A stretch of DNA of 30,396 nucleotides from CAYRMV01 sp964425255 (GCA_964425255.1 CAYRMV010000025.1:1-30396); one strand, 5' to 3'; shown: positions 16,701-24,769, counted from the first letter of the stretch. Numbers and translations are program-made. Notes: generated from the sequence alone by a model not told the origin.

Positions 16701-19700
16701 GCTTGCTCGTTGATTTTCTGATCAATTTCAACTAATTTTTGATCAATTTCAGCATCTGTTTGGATCGCTTTCGCTTGTGTCAAAAAAGTTTTGGCTTCCG
16801 TCCAATTTTGATTGGAAAATGCTTCAATTCCTTTTTGTTTGAATTGTTGAAATTGCGCTAATTTTTGCGTTTCTGATTGTGCTGCATTGAATGCATTTTG
16901 TGTTGCACTTAATCCGTCTTGGGCAGGTTTGTTCGCATTATCAATTGCTAAAACTGCTTGGTATTTTTGTAAAGCATTCGTATAATCTTTTGCATCGAAA
17001 GCGGATTTTGCTTCAGCGAGTAAATTGTTTATTTGTTTGTTTAAAGCATCTGCTTGTGCCATTTTTGATTTCTCCAGTTCAATAGCAGCGATGCGCTCGT
17101 CTGGTTTCGATTGCGTAGCATCAATTTGTTTCGCTTCTAAAAATTTGGTTTTAGCTTCATCCCATTTTTTAGCTGTGAATAAATCTTCTCCACTTTTCAT
17201 GGCTGCATCGTATTGCACTTTCTTTTCAGCCAATGCTTTTTGCGCTTGGCTATCATTCATTGCTTGATCTATTTGAGCAATTTTTTGTGGAGGAATTGCA
17301 TTGGAAGGGTCCAAATTTCCAGCTTCGGTATATTTTTCTTTTGCCTCTGCCCATTTTGAGGCTGCGGCCAATTCATCTCCTGCTTTTAACAAAGCATCGA
17401 ACTGTTCTTTTTTGGCTTTTGTATCAGCTTCTGCTTTTAATTGTGCATCAATGATATCGATTTTTTGTTGTGGTTCTGGTTTGGATGCATCGATACTTTT
17501 GGCTTGTACAAATTTTGCTTTTGCATCACTCAGTTTTCCATTGGCAAATAAATTTTCACCCTCCATCATAGCAGCATCAAACAGTGCTTTTTTCTCAGCA
17601 GCTGATTTTTCTGCTGCCAAAGCGGCTTGCTCTTCGATTAATTTTTTCTCAATGTCCGCTAATTTTTTCTCTATTTCGGAATCTGCTTGAATGGCTTTTG
17701 CTTGATTGTAAAGTGTTTTTGCTTCGTTCCAATTTTTAGCTTCAAATGCGGTGTTTGCTTGTTGCTTTATTTGTTCAAATTGCGCTTTTTTAGCTGCTTC
17801 AGCTTGAAGATTGGTTAATCCATTTTGTGCAGCTGTTACACCATCTTTCGCTGTTTGATTTGTATTGTCAACAGCAAGAACAGCTTGGTACTTTTGTAAA
17901 GCAGTATTAAAGTCTTTTCCATCAAGCGCTGTTTTTCCTTCTTTGAGTAAGGCTTCAATTTGTTTGTTTTTTGCTTCACTTTCTGCCAACTTAGACAATT
18001 CAGTTTCTACTGCTGCAATGCGTTGGTCAGGAAGAGTTTGCGACCCATCGATTTGTTTTGCTTCACTGAATTTTGTTTTTGCTTCATTCCACTTTTTAGC
18101 TGTAAACAAATCTTCTCCTGCTTTCATGGCAGCATCGTATTTCGCTTTTTTGTCAGCTTCAGCTTGTAATGATTGTTGATCAGCGATCGCTTTTTCAACA
18201 GCACTAATTTTTTGTGGGGGAACAGTACTTGCCGGATCTAATTTCCCAGCTTCTTCAAATTTCGTTTTAGCTTCAGTTAATTTTCCTGCAGTAACAAAAT
18301 CATCACCTGCTTTGATGAGTGCATCAAATTGTTCTTGCTTTGATTTCGCATCAGCCAGCGCTTTGATTTCTTTGTCGATAGCATCAATTTTTTGTTGTGG
18401 CTCTGGTTTTGAACCATCAATTCCTTTTGCTTCAATGAATTTGATTTTCGCTTCAGGAAGTTTGCCTGCGGTTAAAAGAGTTTCTCCTTCAGCCATGGCA
18501 GCATCAAATTTTGCTTTTTTATTTGCTGCATCGGCTAATTTTAGAAGTTCTGCTTCAGCTAATTTTATTTTATCTTTTGGTAGTTGTTGAGCAGGATCTA
18601 AATTAGATGCTTCGGTGTATTTCCCTTTTGCTTCTTCCCATTTACTTTGTTTGAATAGGTTGTCGCCCTCCAACATCGCTGCGTCGTATTGTGCTTTTTT
18701 CTCGGCAGCTGATTTTTGGTTCGCCAATTGAGCTTGAGCATCTGTAATTTTTTGGCTGACTGCCGGATCAGTTTTTAATTTAATTGCAGCTTCATATTTT
18801 GCGATTGCATCTTCAAATTTCGAAGTTTTAATCAATGCATCTCCATCAGCAACTAATTTGGTGAAATTCGCTTCGAGTTCTTTTTTCTGTTTTTCTTCGT
18901 TAATTTTTACCTCAATTTCACTGATTTTTGCTTTTGCTGTTGCATTTTCAGTATCTAATTTTAATACTTCGTTGTATTTTGTTTTTGCCATCTCCCACTT
19001 GGAGGCATCCATTTCTTTTTGTCCTTCAGCGAGTAATTTTTCGATTTGTAACTGTTTGGCTTTTTCAGCAGCAATTGCGGCAATTTTTTTATCACAATCA
19101 GCAATTCGATCTGTTAAATAAGAAGATGCATTTTCAATGGCTTTTGCTTCAACATATTTTTGTTTGGCTTCTTCCCATTTTTCTTCGTTGTAGAGTTTAT
19201 CGCCATCTTCCACCAATGTGTTGTATTGATTTTTCTTTTCTTGAACGGCTTTTTCGGCCTCTAAAAGTTTATCAATCTCGGCAATTTTGGTCGGAGGTAC
19301 CGTTTCAGAAGGTTTCAATTTCTGAGCAATTACATACTGCTCTCGAGCCGATTTATAACTCTTTTGTTTGAATAAAATTTCGGCAGCTGCAATGGCATCC
19401 GTATACTTTTTCTGATTGGCAAGTTCCTTTTCTTGCTTTAAAATTAAATCCTCTAAATCTTCGATTTGATCTTTTGGATATTGTTCATTTTTCTTCGTTA
19501 ATGCTTCTTGGTATTTGGCAATTGCTTCTTTGTATTTCTTCTGTTTTTTCAATTCATCTGCCGCAAAAATGAGTCCTGAATATTCATCTGCTGCTTGACC
19601 ATCCATGATACTCGCTTGCTTTTCTGCTTTGATTAATCGATCCATTTCGATGATTTGCTTGTTGACATAAGCATCGGTTGGATTTAAGCTCAAAGCGGCT

Positions 19701-20284
19701 TCATATTTTGTTAATGCTTCTTGGTATTTTTTCTGCGTGGCAAGTGCATTGGCTTCTTGAACTAGCTTGTTGAAATCTGCCGAACCATTGGCTTTTTTCT
19801 CTGCTTCAGCAAGTACTTTTTCCACTTGAGTACTCATTTTAGAAGCCATTGTTGGATTGTAAGCTAACTCATCGCTTTGTCCATCGTATTTGAATTCGGT
19901 AATGGGATTACTTTTGATAAACGAGTAATCAATGCCTTGAACTTCTTCAAAAAGTGACACTTCGAACCGTGCGAGAGGAGATGAACCTTGAAGTAATTCC
20001 AAGTTGATATTCTGCGTATTTACAAATAAAAAGCGTGTTACGAAACCCGATTTACTAACTTCAACCTTGTAAACTTTTCCATCAGGCAGATTGAATTTCA
20101 ATTTTCCATTCGATGGAGAAGTTAAACTGGTTGCTGTTGATCCATTGTCTAACACTTTCACAGTAGCTCCAGCTTCAGCTTTTCCTGTTTTTTTGTTTAC
20201 AATGTCAACGCGAAATTCGACTTGTGTTTGGGAAAAAGTCCAAGCGGAAAGAAAAAGTCCAATAAAGAGTAAAAAAAACTTCAT
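13799..20284 (-). CDS. Giant exported TPR-repeat protein, 2161 residues
   Basis: An unbroken 6.5-kb frame. Residues 1-19 form a signal peptide. About 20-105 is a carboxypeptidase-regulatory-like beta domain (VEFRVDIVNKKTGKAEAGA, VYKVEVSKSGFVTR). Residues 170-1612 hold about 24 TPR-like units of the form G-x-L-x-x-x-x-KY-x-EA-x-x-KY-x-EA, spaced about 61 residues apart, so each has a long extra helical linker. Units 8-12 and 13-17 are a tandem duplicate. Residues about 1645-2060 are acidic, helical and carry a four-fold motif DDxxxRQ...ETV. The last 100 residues (ending TYSRNGQPTSEYIWQKE) form a small separate domain. There is no type IX sorting domain and no membrane anchor, so a periplasmic scaffold is plausible but inferred. 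Exact family not recognised. Confidence 0.9.
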   Translation of the reverse strand: MKFFLLFIGLFLSAWTFSQTQVEFRVDIVNKKTGKAEAGATVKVLDNGSTATSLTSPSNGKLKFNLPDGKVYKVEVSKSGFVTRFLFVNTQNINLELLQGSSPLARFEVSLFEEVQGIDYSFIKSNPITEFKYDGQSDELAYNPTMASKMSTQVEKVLAEAEKKANGSADFNKLVQEANALATQKKYQEALTKYEAALSLNPTDAYVNKQIIEMDRLIKAEKQASIMDGQAADEYSGLIFAADELKKQKKYKEAIAKYQEALTKKNEQYPKDQIEDLEDLILKQEKELANQKKYTDAIAAAEILFKQKSYKSAREQYVIAQKLKPSETVPPTKIAEIDKLLEAEKAVQEKKNQYNTLVEDGDKLYNEEKWEEAKQKYVEAKAIENASSYLTDRIADCDKKIAAIAAEKAKQLQIEKLLAEGQKEMDASKWEMAKTKYNEVLKLDTENATAKAKISEIEVKINEEKQKKELEANFTKLVADGDALIKTSKFEDAIAKYEAAIKLKTDPAVSQKITDAQAQLANQKSAAEKKAQYDAAMLEGDNLFKQSKWEEAKGKYTEASNLDPAQQLPKDKIKLAEAELLKLADAANKKAKFDAAMAEGETLLTAGKLPEAKIKFIEAKGIDGSKPEPQQKIDAIDKEIKALADAKSKQEQFDALIKAGDDFVTAGKLTEAKTKFEEAGKLDPASTVPPQKISAVEKAIADQQSLQAEADKKAKYDAAMKAGEDLFTAKKWNEAKTKFSEAKQIDGSQTLPDQRIAAVETELSKLAESEAKNKQIEALLKEGKTALDGKDFNTALQKYQAVLAVDNTNQTAKDGVTAAQNGLTNLQAEAAKKAQFEQIKQQANTAFEAKNWNEAKTLYNQAKAIQADSEIEKKLADIEKKLIEEQAALAAEKSAAEKKALFDAAMMEGENLFANGKLSDAKAKFVQAKSIDASKPEPQQKIDIIDAQLKAEADTKAKKEQFDALLKAGDELAAASKWAEAKEKYTEAGNLDPSNAIPPQKIAQIDQAMNDSQAQKALAEKKVQYDAAMKSGEDLFTAKKWDEAKTKFLEAKQIDATQSKPDERIAAIELEKSKMAQADALNKQINNLLAEAKSAFDAKDYTNALQKYQAVLAIDNANKPAQDGLSATQNAFNAAQSETQKLAQFQQFKQKGIEAFSNQNWTEAKTFLTQAKAIQTDAEIDQKLVEIDQKINEQAQAELLDQAYKKALADGESLANSQKYDEAIAKFKEASSKKPQESLPKTRIQEIENLKAQSSAQQQIDQKYRSVMDKGNQAMSEKNYLEAIKLFNEAMSIKPNEQDPIDKAKEAERLEKEKSSDEDRNYQKVLEAGQKAIDNKDWDKATDYYKRAIDLAESLKKDKTVPQGKLSEIDRLKQEELASKNALAEKDKQYQQKMNEGSAKLLANEFDAAILLFQEAKSVKPTETTPDQKIAEANQKKNALANAAQAKANYEAAMKRGSDALTSKKYDVALSEFKDALNAQPNDVTATNKIKEVEQILDDLTNQNKANAIKSEFDALVKEGDQLMKQASFSAALAKYEAADAKMKGDQHVKMQITLIKKKFEESKMVAAAYDKLIKQGDKEFNASDYKNAQKSFNEALKLKPSDTYATSRLNEIDKILNPVVVQNGPLPNLGIPTNNSIMDGQALLQKAEEERKSRKNVRLKNKMHQVEDQQVAISQTEEKQVIANKEEIATAVKVNEEKTITDDESRQLTIETVNAIQIQAENQEINNQGYDYSDQLSNDEKFQLMHAENAVEYVQSEAVYHENTEVVKGIYTAYSNQVDENNQHDYEGQIDNRGTIEMVTIQVAEKVVDDTEARKITETDVRNAQITVETAESENREQADIYVRNNKESIQTTEIVQMDKTIQESKNALENADVAVQIRTKAEDQIIDIDAQKTEQLYENDHKISESVKLIAEETEDADLNRQQTVETVKQIDQKKVDEELIAFDKNMVKALTNKDVIVTQEKKNIGVVEQEEEAKALLIKEVEKVDKQAQTKTVENGLNDDQQRQQAKEIVSASEVEVANKAITEVEKPKENAETLKSVTTNVSGLELKNADKQNQNTLDAKKLIEKFANNEIKFDDKVANALGAQFPEGVSQESFNQLDEEGLLRAVITRRIVVKNGYGEIFVRTQTLNGVTYSRNGQPTSEYIWQKETQDSRLVKNY
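16703..18523 (-). repeat. Tandem duplication of a five-unit TPR block
   Basis: Residues about 588-885 (18523-17630) and about 897-1194 (17596-16703) of the giant TPR protein align without gaps at a constant offset of 309 residues (927 bp). Landmarks at the same offset are SKPEPQQKID (625 and 934), VLAVDNTNQ / VLAIDNANK (802 and 1111) and QAKAIQ (861 and 1170). Confidence 0.85.
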
Positions 20285-20331
20285 ATGTTGTGTTAAAACG
20301 TTCGTCTGTACAACTGGTTACAGATTTGGTT

Positions 20332-20339
20332 TAAATTTG
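20332..20339 (+). promoter_or_regulatory. -7 box upstream of the FAD oxidoreductase
   Basis: TAAATTTG matches TAnnTTTG exactly, 40 nt before the ATG at 20380. The region between the divergent giant TPR gene and this gene is only 95 bp, so both promoters must lie here. Confidence 0.5.
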
Positions 20340-20379
20340 AGTCCAAATTAATAGAACAAATATCGTAAAAAAGCGCGGA

Positions 20380-21534
20380 ATGAGTGACTTCAGAAGTGGA
20401 AATCCTGTGAATTTAAGTTATTGGGAACAAAATCAGTGGTTTGGAAGTGTCGATTTTTTGGTTTTGGGAGCTGGAATTGTCGGTTCTAGTACAGCCTTTC
20501 ATCTTCGCAAACAATTTCCTTCCGCCAAAATACTTTTGTTGGAACGAGGAATTTTACCTTCGGGAGCGAGTACGAAAAATGCTGGTTTTGCCTGTTTTGG
20601 AAGTGCAACTGAATTATTGGATGATTTGAGTCGGATTTCTGAAAAAGAAGTTTGGGAAACAGTTGCTTTGCGATGGGAAGGCTTGCGGTATCTTCGTGAA
20701 TTACTTGGGGATGAAAAAATTGATTTTCAATTAAATGGTTCGTGGGATTTGCTTACCAAAGATAAAAATTCATTGGTTAAAGAAACGAACGAAAAAAGAG
20801 CTTATTTGAACGAAAATATCGAACAAATTACGGGTGAAAAAGACTGTTTTTTGTGGAACCAAGCACCTCTAAACAATACTGGTTTTGATCAAATTTTAGG
20901 AGGATTCCACAATCGTTTGGAGGGTCAAATTGATACAGGGAAAATGATGTTCGCATGGACACAACTTTTGGCTGAGAATAACATTCACATGTTGACAGGT
21001 GTTGATGTGAAAGCATTTGAAAAGCAACAGGATCATCTTGTTTTAGAAACAACATTGGGCAAAGTAAAAACAGCTCATTTGTGTGTATGTACCAACGGAT
21101 TTGCGCGCACATTTTTTCCAGAATTGGATGTCCAACCTGCCCGGGCACAAGTTTTGATCACAAAACCGATTTCTAATTTAACTTGGAAAGGGACGTTTCA
21201 CTACGATGCAGGTTATTATTATTTTCGAAATATTCATAACCGTATTTTGTTGGGAGGTGGTCGAAATTTGGATTTCAAAGGAGAAAACACAACACAAATG
21301 GAAACGACACAACAAATTCAAGATTCGTTGGAGAAATTGCTTAAAACGGTTATTCTACCTCATTCTCACGTTGAAATTGAATCGCGATGGGCGGGAATCA
21401 TGGGCGTTGGACAAAGTAAAAAGCCCATCATTGAACGAGTTGATGATCGGATAACGGTGGGAGTTCGAATGGGTGGAATGGGTGTTGCAATCGGAACGTT
21501 GATCGGTAAAAAAGTAGCAGAAATATCGGGTTAG
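20380..21534 (+). CDS. FAD-dependent oxidoreductase, DAO family
   Basis: A 384-residue cytoplasmic flavoprotein of the glycine/D-amino-acid oxidase (DadA-like) family. The dinucleotide-binding motif FLVLGAGIVGSSTAFHL is at about residues 26-42, followed by the strand LLLERG and SGASTKNAGFACFG. The C-terminus has the expected RMGGMGVAIGTLIGKK flavin-contact segment. The substrate-side motif YYYFRNIHNRILLGGG is also normal for the family. The substrate is probably an amine or amino acid but cannot be fixed. It precedes gcvT by 69 bp on the same strand, yet gcvT has its own promoter-like box. Confidence 0.9.
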   Translation: MSDFRSGNPVNLSYWEQNQWFGSVDFLVLGAGIVGSSTAFHLRKQFPSAKILLLERGILPSGASTKNAGFACFGSATELLDDLSRISEKEVWETVALRWEGLRYLRELLGDEKIDFQLNGSWDLLTKDKNSLVKETNEKRAYLNENIEQITGEKDCFLWNQAPLNNTGFDQILGGFHNRLEGQIDTGKMMFAWTQLLAENNIHMLTGVDVKAFEKQQDHLVLETTLGKVKTAHLCVCTNGFARTFFPELDVQPARAQVLITKPISNLTWKGTFHYDAGYYYFRNIHNRILLGGGRNLDFKGENTTQMETTQQIQDSLEKLLKTVILPHSHVEIESRWAGIMGVGQSKKPIIERVDDRITVGVRMGGMGVAIGTLIGKKVAEISG

Positions 21535-21549
21535 TAATTGAAAAATCTG

Positions 21550-21557
21550 TAAGTTTG
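21550..21557 (+). promoter_or_regulatory. -7 box upstream of gcvT
   Basis: TAAGTTTG matches TAnnTTTG exactly, 46 nt before the ATG at 21604, just after the stop of the oxidoreductase gene. Confidence 0.5.
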
Positions 21558-21603
21558 GCGCACAAAAACAAGCCAATATTGGTTGTTAATTGAAAAAATC
21601 AAG

Positions 21604-22686
21604 ATGAAAAATACAGCATTAACAGAGAAACATATTTCATTGGGAGCAAAAATGGTTCCTTTTGCAGGATATAACATGCCCGTACAATACGAAGGCGTAA
21701 ATGTTGAACACGAAACCGTTCGTAATGGTGTTGGTGTTTTTGATGTTTCTCACATGGGTGAGTTTTTGTTGACAGGACCTAAAGCGTTGGATTTGATTCA
21801 ACGAGTAACGACAAATGATGCGTCAACCTTGACAATTGGTAGAGCACAATACAGTTGTTTGCCTAACGGAAAAGGAGGAATTGTAGATGATTTGATCATT
21901 TACCGCATGAAAGAAGAACAGTATTTATTGGTAGTTAATGCATCCAACATTGAAAAAGATTGGAACTGGATTTCTTCTCACAATACGGATGGAGTAGAAA
22001 TGCGCAATTTATCGGATGATTATTCTTTGTTGGCAATCCAAGGACCAAAAGCAGTTGAAGCAATGCAATCGCTAACTAGTGTAAACCTTTCGGAAATTAA
22101 GTACTACCACTTTGAAGTGGCTGATTTTGCTGGTATCGAACATGTAATTATTTCTGCAACCGGTTATACTGGTTCTGGAGGTTTTGAAATTTATTGTAAA
22201 AACAGCGAAGTAGAACAGGTGTGGAACCGCGTTTTTGAAGCGGGAGCATCATTCGGGATTAAACCAATTGGATTGGCTGCTAGAGATACATTGCGCTTGG
22301 AAATGGGATTCTGTTTGTATGGGAATGATATCGATGATACGACATCTCCAATCGAAGCAGGTTTGGGCTGGATTACCAAATTCAACAAGGATTTTGTTGA
22401 TCGTGCTACGCTTGAAGAGCAAAAAACAAACGGCGTTAGTCGCAAATTGATCGCTTTTGAAATGGTTGAACGTGGAATTCCTCGTCACGATTATCCAATT
22501 GTGAATGCAGAAGGAACAGTGATAGGAAAAGTGACTTCAGGTACGATGTCTCCATCCATGAAGTTGGGAATTGGACTGGGGTATGTAACAGTTGATCATG
22601 CAGCAGTTGATAGTGATATTTTTATCGAAATTCGTGAAAAAGGTGTGAAAGCAAAAGTGGTTAAATTACCTTTTTATAAAAAATAA
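21604..22686 (+). CDS. gcvT: Aminomethyltransferase, glycine cleavage system T protein
   Basis: Transfers the methylene group from the aminomethyl-lipoyl H protein to tetrahydrofolate, releasing ammonia. The 360 residues match the family length. Visible motifs: MVPFAGYNMPVQYEG at the N-terminus, VGVFDVSHMGEF, the catalytic-region Asp in GGIVDDLIIYR, ATGYTGSGGFEIY, and GLAARDTLRLEMG for folate binding. The start MKNTALTEKH matches the family; a TTG-started extension of seven codons was not used. The other glycine cleavage genes are not in the window, as is common in Bacteroidota. A strong terminator follows. Confidence 0.96.
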   Translation: MKNTALTEKHISLGAKMVPFAGYNMPVQYEGVNVEHETVRNGVGVFDVSHMGEFLLTGPKALDLIQRVTTNDASTLTIGRAQYSCLPNGKGGIVDDLIIYRMKEEQYLLVVNASNIEKDWNWISSHNTDGVEMRNLSDDYSLLAIQGPKAVEAMQSLTSVNLSEIKYYHFEVADFAGIEHVIISATGYTGSGGFEIYCKNSEVEQVWNRVFEAGASFGIKPIGLAARDTLRLEMGFCLYGNDIDDTTSPIEAGLGWITKFNKDFVDRATLEEQKTNGVSRKLIAFEMVERGIPRHDYPIVNAEGTVIGKVTSGTMSPSMKLGIGLGYVTVDHAAVDSDIFIEIREKGVKAKVVKLPFYKK

Positions 22687-22706
22687 TTGACAGATTATTC
22701 ATGTAT

Positions 22707-22734
22707 GGCTGGCTCTTATGAGCCAGCCTTTTTT
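22707..22734 (+). terminator. Rho-independent terminator after gcvT
   Basis: Perfect 9-bp stem GGCTGGCTC / GAGCCAGCC, loop TTAT, then six Ts. Confidence 0.92.
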
Positions 22735-22744
22735 GGCGAAATAA

Positions 22745-23281
22745 ATGAGAAAAGTTTGTGTATATATTGCTTGTAGTATTGATGGTTACATCGCCAAAAC
22801 AGGGGACAATCTTGATTTTTTGAAAATCGTTGAACGAGAAGGTGAAGATTACGGATATGCGGAATTTAACGAATCGATTGACACCATTTTAATTGGCAGA
22901 AAAACATACGATTGGGTCGCAAAAGAAATGGGTACCACGCACTACGACAATGGGGATCGAGATGTCATCGTCTTCACACGAACTGAACGAACATCTTTCG
23001 GAAGAACAAGATTTTATTCAGGCGATTTATCGATTTTAATTCAAGAATTGAGGGAGAAAACGGGAAAAAACATCTACTGCGATGGAGGAGCTGAAATGAT
23101 TCATGCTTTGCTCAACTTGGATTTAGTTGATGAAATGACAATATCCTACATTCCAATTATGTTGGGAAATGGCACGAAACTATTCAAAGATGAACGTCCG
23201 GAACAATTGTGGCAATTTCAGAAAGTATCTTCGTTTGAATCAGGACTAGTACAAATGAAATATGTCAGAATGAGAAACTAA
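22745..23281 (+). CDS. Dihydrofolate reductase family protein (RibD C-terminal-like)
   Basis: A 178-residue protein of the DHFR/RibD-C superfamily, NADPH-dependent reductases in the cytoplasm. Features: the opening strand VCVYIACSIDGYIAK, IDTILIGRKTYDWV, the GGAEMIHALL glycine motif for NADPH phosphate binding, and DEMTISYIPIMLGNGTKLF. This pattern matches the large uncharacterised YyaP/YwjB-like group rather than FolA, so folate reduction should not be assumed. The gene begins 10 bp after the gcvT terminator and converges with rluF. Confidence 0.88.
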   Translation: MRKVCVYIACSIDGYIAKTGDNLDFLKIVEREGEDYGYAEFNESIDTILIGRKTYDWVAKEMGTTHYDNGDRDVIVFTRTERTSFGRTRFYSGDLSILIQELREKTGKNIYCDGGAEMIHALLNLDLVDEMTISYIPIMLGNGTKLFKDERPEQLWQFQKVSSFESGLVQMKYVRMRN

Positions 23282-23363
23282 AAACTGATTTCGAATAACT
23301 TATTACCGTTTTTGCCGACCGGGATTTCCCAGAAATTAATAAAACATGGTGTTTGAAAAGGAC

Positions 23364-24272
23364 TTACCTTTTATTACTTCTTTTTCCTTGATTTTTGCCA
23401 CTACTCGAATTTTTCCCAGCTGATTTGTAGCCAGATTTTGTATTTGTTCGTCTTCGAAAATCAGGGTTGTTGGGTGTTTTTGGTTTTTCAGAACGATTGC
23501 TAGAATTTGACTGCGTATTTGATTTAGAATTAGTAGTTTTTGTTTGAATTGAGGCCGTTTGAGTCGAGTTTTTAACCATTTCAAATATAACAGTCAATTC
23601 TTTTTCCGTTAATTCACGGTAAGTTCCAACAGGAATTCCCTCTAATTTTACATTCATAATTCGGATTCGTTCCAATTTTTGAACTTCAAAACCAAAGTGC
23701 TCACACATGCGTCGAATTTGGCGGTTTAGTCCTTGCACTAAAATGATTCGAAAGACAAACGTATTTACTTTTTCAACGAGGCATTTTTTGGTTGTTTTTC
23801 CTAAAATGGGAACACCGCTAGCCATTCCTTTGATAAATTGATCTGTAATCGGTTTGTTAACTGTGACCAAATATTCTTTTTCGTGGTTGTTTCCAGCACG
23901 CAAAATTTTGTTTACGATATCTCCATTCGAAGTCAAGAAGATCAAGCCTTGAGAATCTTTATCTAGTCGCCCAATTGGAAAAATTCGTTCACCATATTGG
24001 ATAAAATCAATGATATTGTCGGGGTCTGATTGAGCGGTAGTACAGGTAATTCCGACAGGCTTATTGAATGCAATGTAGATTGCTTCTTCTTTGGGTTTTG
24101 GTTCGATAAGCATTCCGTTGACTTTAACAGTGTCGGTTGGTAGAACTTGATCTCCCATTTTTGCTCTTTTTCCGTTGATAAATACAACACCTGTTTCGAT
24201 GTAACGGTCTGCTTCACGTCGTGAGCAAAGTCCACTTTCACTGATGTATTTATTAAGTCGTATCGATTCCAT
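23364..24272 (-). CDS. rluF: 23S rRNA pseudouridine synthase, RluF-like
   Basis: RsuA-family enzyme that isomerises a uridine in rRNA. Domains: S4 RNA-binding domain (about 2-56, RLNKYISESGLCSRREADR), then the catalytic domain with IAFNKPVGITCT, the active-site motif GRLDKDSQGL (101-110, Asp104 catalytic) and LVQGLNRQIRRMCEHFG. RluF rather than RluB/RsuA is suggested by KPVGITCTTA and NRQIRRMCEHFG; exact target is inferred. After residue about 235 there is a Ser/Thr/Asn/Lys-rich basic tail ending GKRSNKR, probably disordered and RNA-contacting. A perfect TAnnTTTG box ends 4 nt before the ATG. Confidence 0.93.
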   Translation of the reverse strand: MESIRLNKYISESGLCSRREADRYIETGVVFINGKRAKMGDQVLPTDTVKVNGMLIEPKPKEEAIYIAFNKPVGITCTTAQSDPDNIIDFIQYGERIFPIGRLDKDSQGLIFLTSNGDIVNKILRAGNNHEKEYLVTVNKPITDQFIKGMASGVPILGKTTKKCLVEKVNTFVFRIILVQGLNRQIRRMCEHFGFEVQKLERIRIMNVKLEGIPVGTYRELTEKELTVIFEMVKNSTQTASIQTKTTNSKSNTQSNSSNRSEKPKTPNNPDFRRRTNTKSGYKSAGKNSSSGKNQGKRSNKR

Positions 24273-24276
24273 GGTG

Positions 24277-24284
24277 CAAAGGTA
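24277..24284 (-). promoter_or_regulatory. -7 box 4 nt before the rluF start
   Basis: On the minus strand TACCTTTG is followed by CACC and then the ATG at 24272. With the transcription start expected a few nucleotides after the box, the mRNA would be leaderless or nearly so. Confidence 0.6.
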
Positions 24285-24288
24285 GGGA

Positions 24289-24349
24289 ATTAGTGGTTTG
24301 GTAAATTAGTGGTTTAGTAGATTAGTGGTTTAGTAGATTAGTGAGCTAG
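24289..24349. repeat. 16-bp tandem repeat, about 3.8 units
   Basis: Units ATTAGTGGTTTGGTAA (24289-24304) and ATTAGTGGTTTAGTAG (24305-24320 and 24321-24336) are followed by a partial ATTAGTGAGCTAG (24337-24349). It lies directly upstream of the rluF promoter box. Confidence 0.85.
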
Positions 24350-24353
24350 TTCC

Positions 24354-24457
24354 AGTGACGAAAACTTCGTTTTGACATGGTACTTGCAGATGACGAAAGC
24401 AAAGCTTTGTCACGATGCTGATCAAACACTGATGAAAGTAGAACTTTTTCATGGTAC
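24354..24457. repeat. Three degenerate hairpin units in a row
   Basis: Units starting near 24354, 24388 and 24427 share a TGAcGAAA...TTTnnCATGGTAC-like pattern. Each contains a small inverted repeat: ACGAA/TTCGT (24358-24370), TGACGAAAGC/GCTTTGTCA (24391-24412), and TGATGAAAGT/CTTTTTCA. No gene is present. Confidence 0.45.
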
Positions 24458-24536
24458 ATGCGCATTCTTCAGTATGAGTTGTTTTTGGATATAATTAGAA
24501 TTCATACGTCAGAATGTGTAAATGAATGAAAGTTAG

Positions 24537-24590
24537 TTAAATCAAGGGGATAAGAGTTGCATAACCGTTAAAAAACTTTTGTTCAACTAG
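24537..24590 (+). repeat. Dispersed ~54-bp repeat, copy A
   Basis: Aligns without gaps to 24716-24769 with about 10 mismatches in 54, by eye, 179 bp apart. Shared blocks are ATCAAGGG, ATAAGAGTTGC, CCGTTA and CAACTAG. Confidence 0.75.
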
Positions 24591-24715
24591 AAATTTCATA
24601 TTAAATTATGAACGATTTATATTGCCTCAAGAAAGCTTAATCAATGAGAAGTATGAGCTGTAAACAATGAATGAAAAGAGAAGTGTGAATTGATGGTTTA
24701 AAATGGAAAAGCCAG

Positions 24716-24769
24716 TAAAATCAAGGGTATAAGAGTTGCTTATCCGTTAGTAAACACTTGAGCAACTAG
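24716..24769 (+). repeat. Dispersed ~54-bp repeat, copy B
   Basis: Second local copy, and the one closest to the yidD-linked copy at 7323-7377, sharing GTTGCTTATCCGTTA exactly. GTTGCT and AGCAAC within it can pair to close a stem. The whole 24273-24801 interval otherwise holds no gene. Confidence 0.75.

Noticed and set aside
14304..19371. Many long plus-strand frames inside the giant TPR gene
   Set aside because: They are shadows of the repetitive, Lys/Glu/Ala-rich minus-strand gene; their translations are Phe/Ser/Cys-rich and have no family features.
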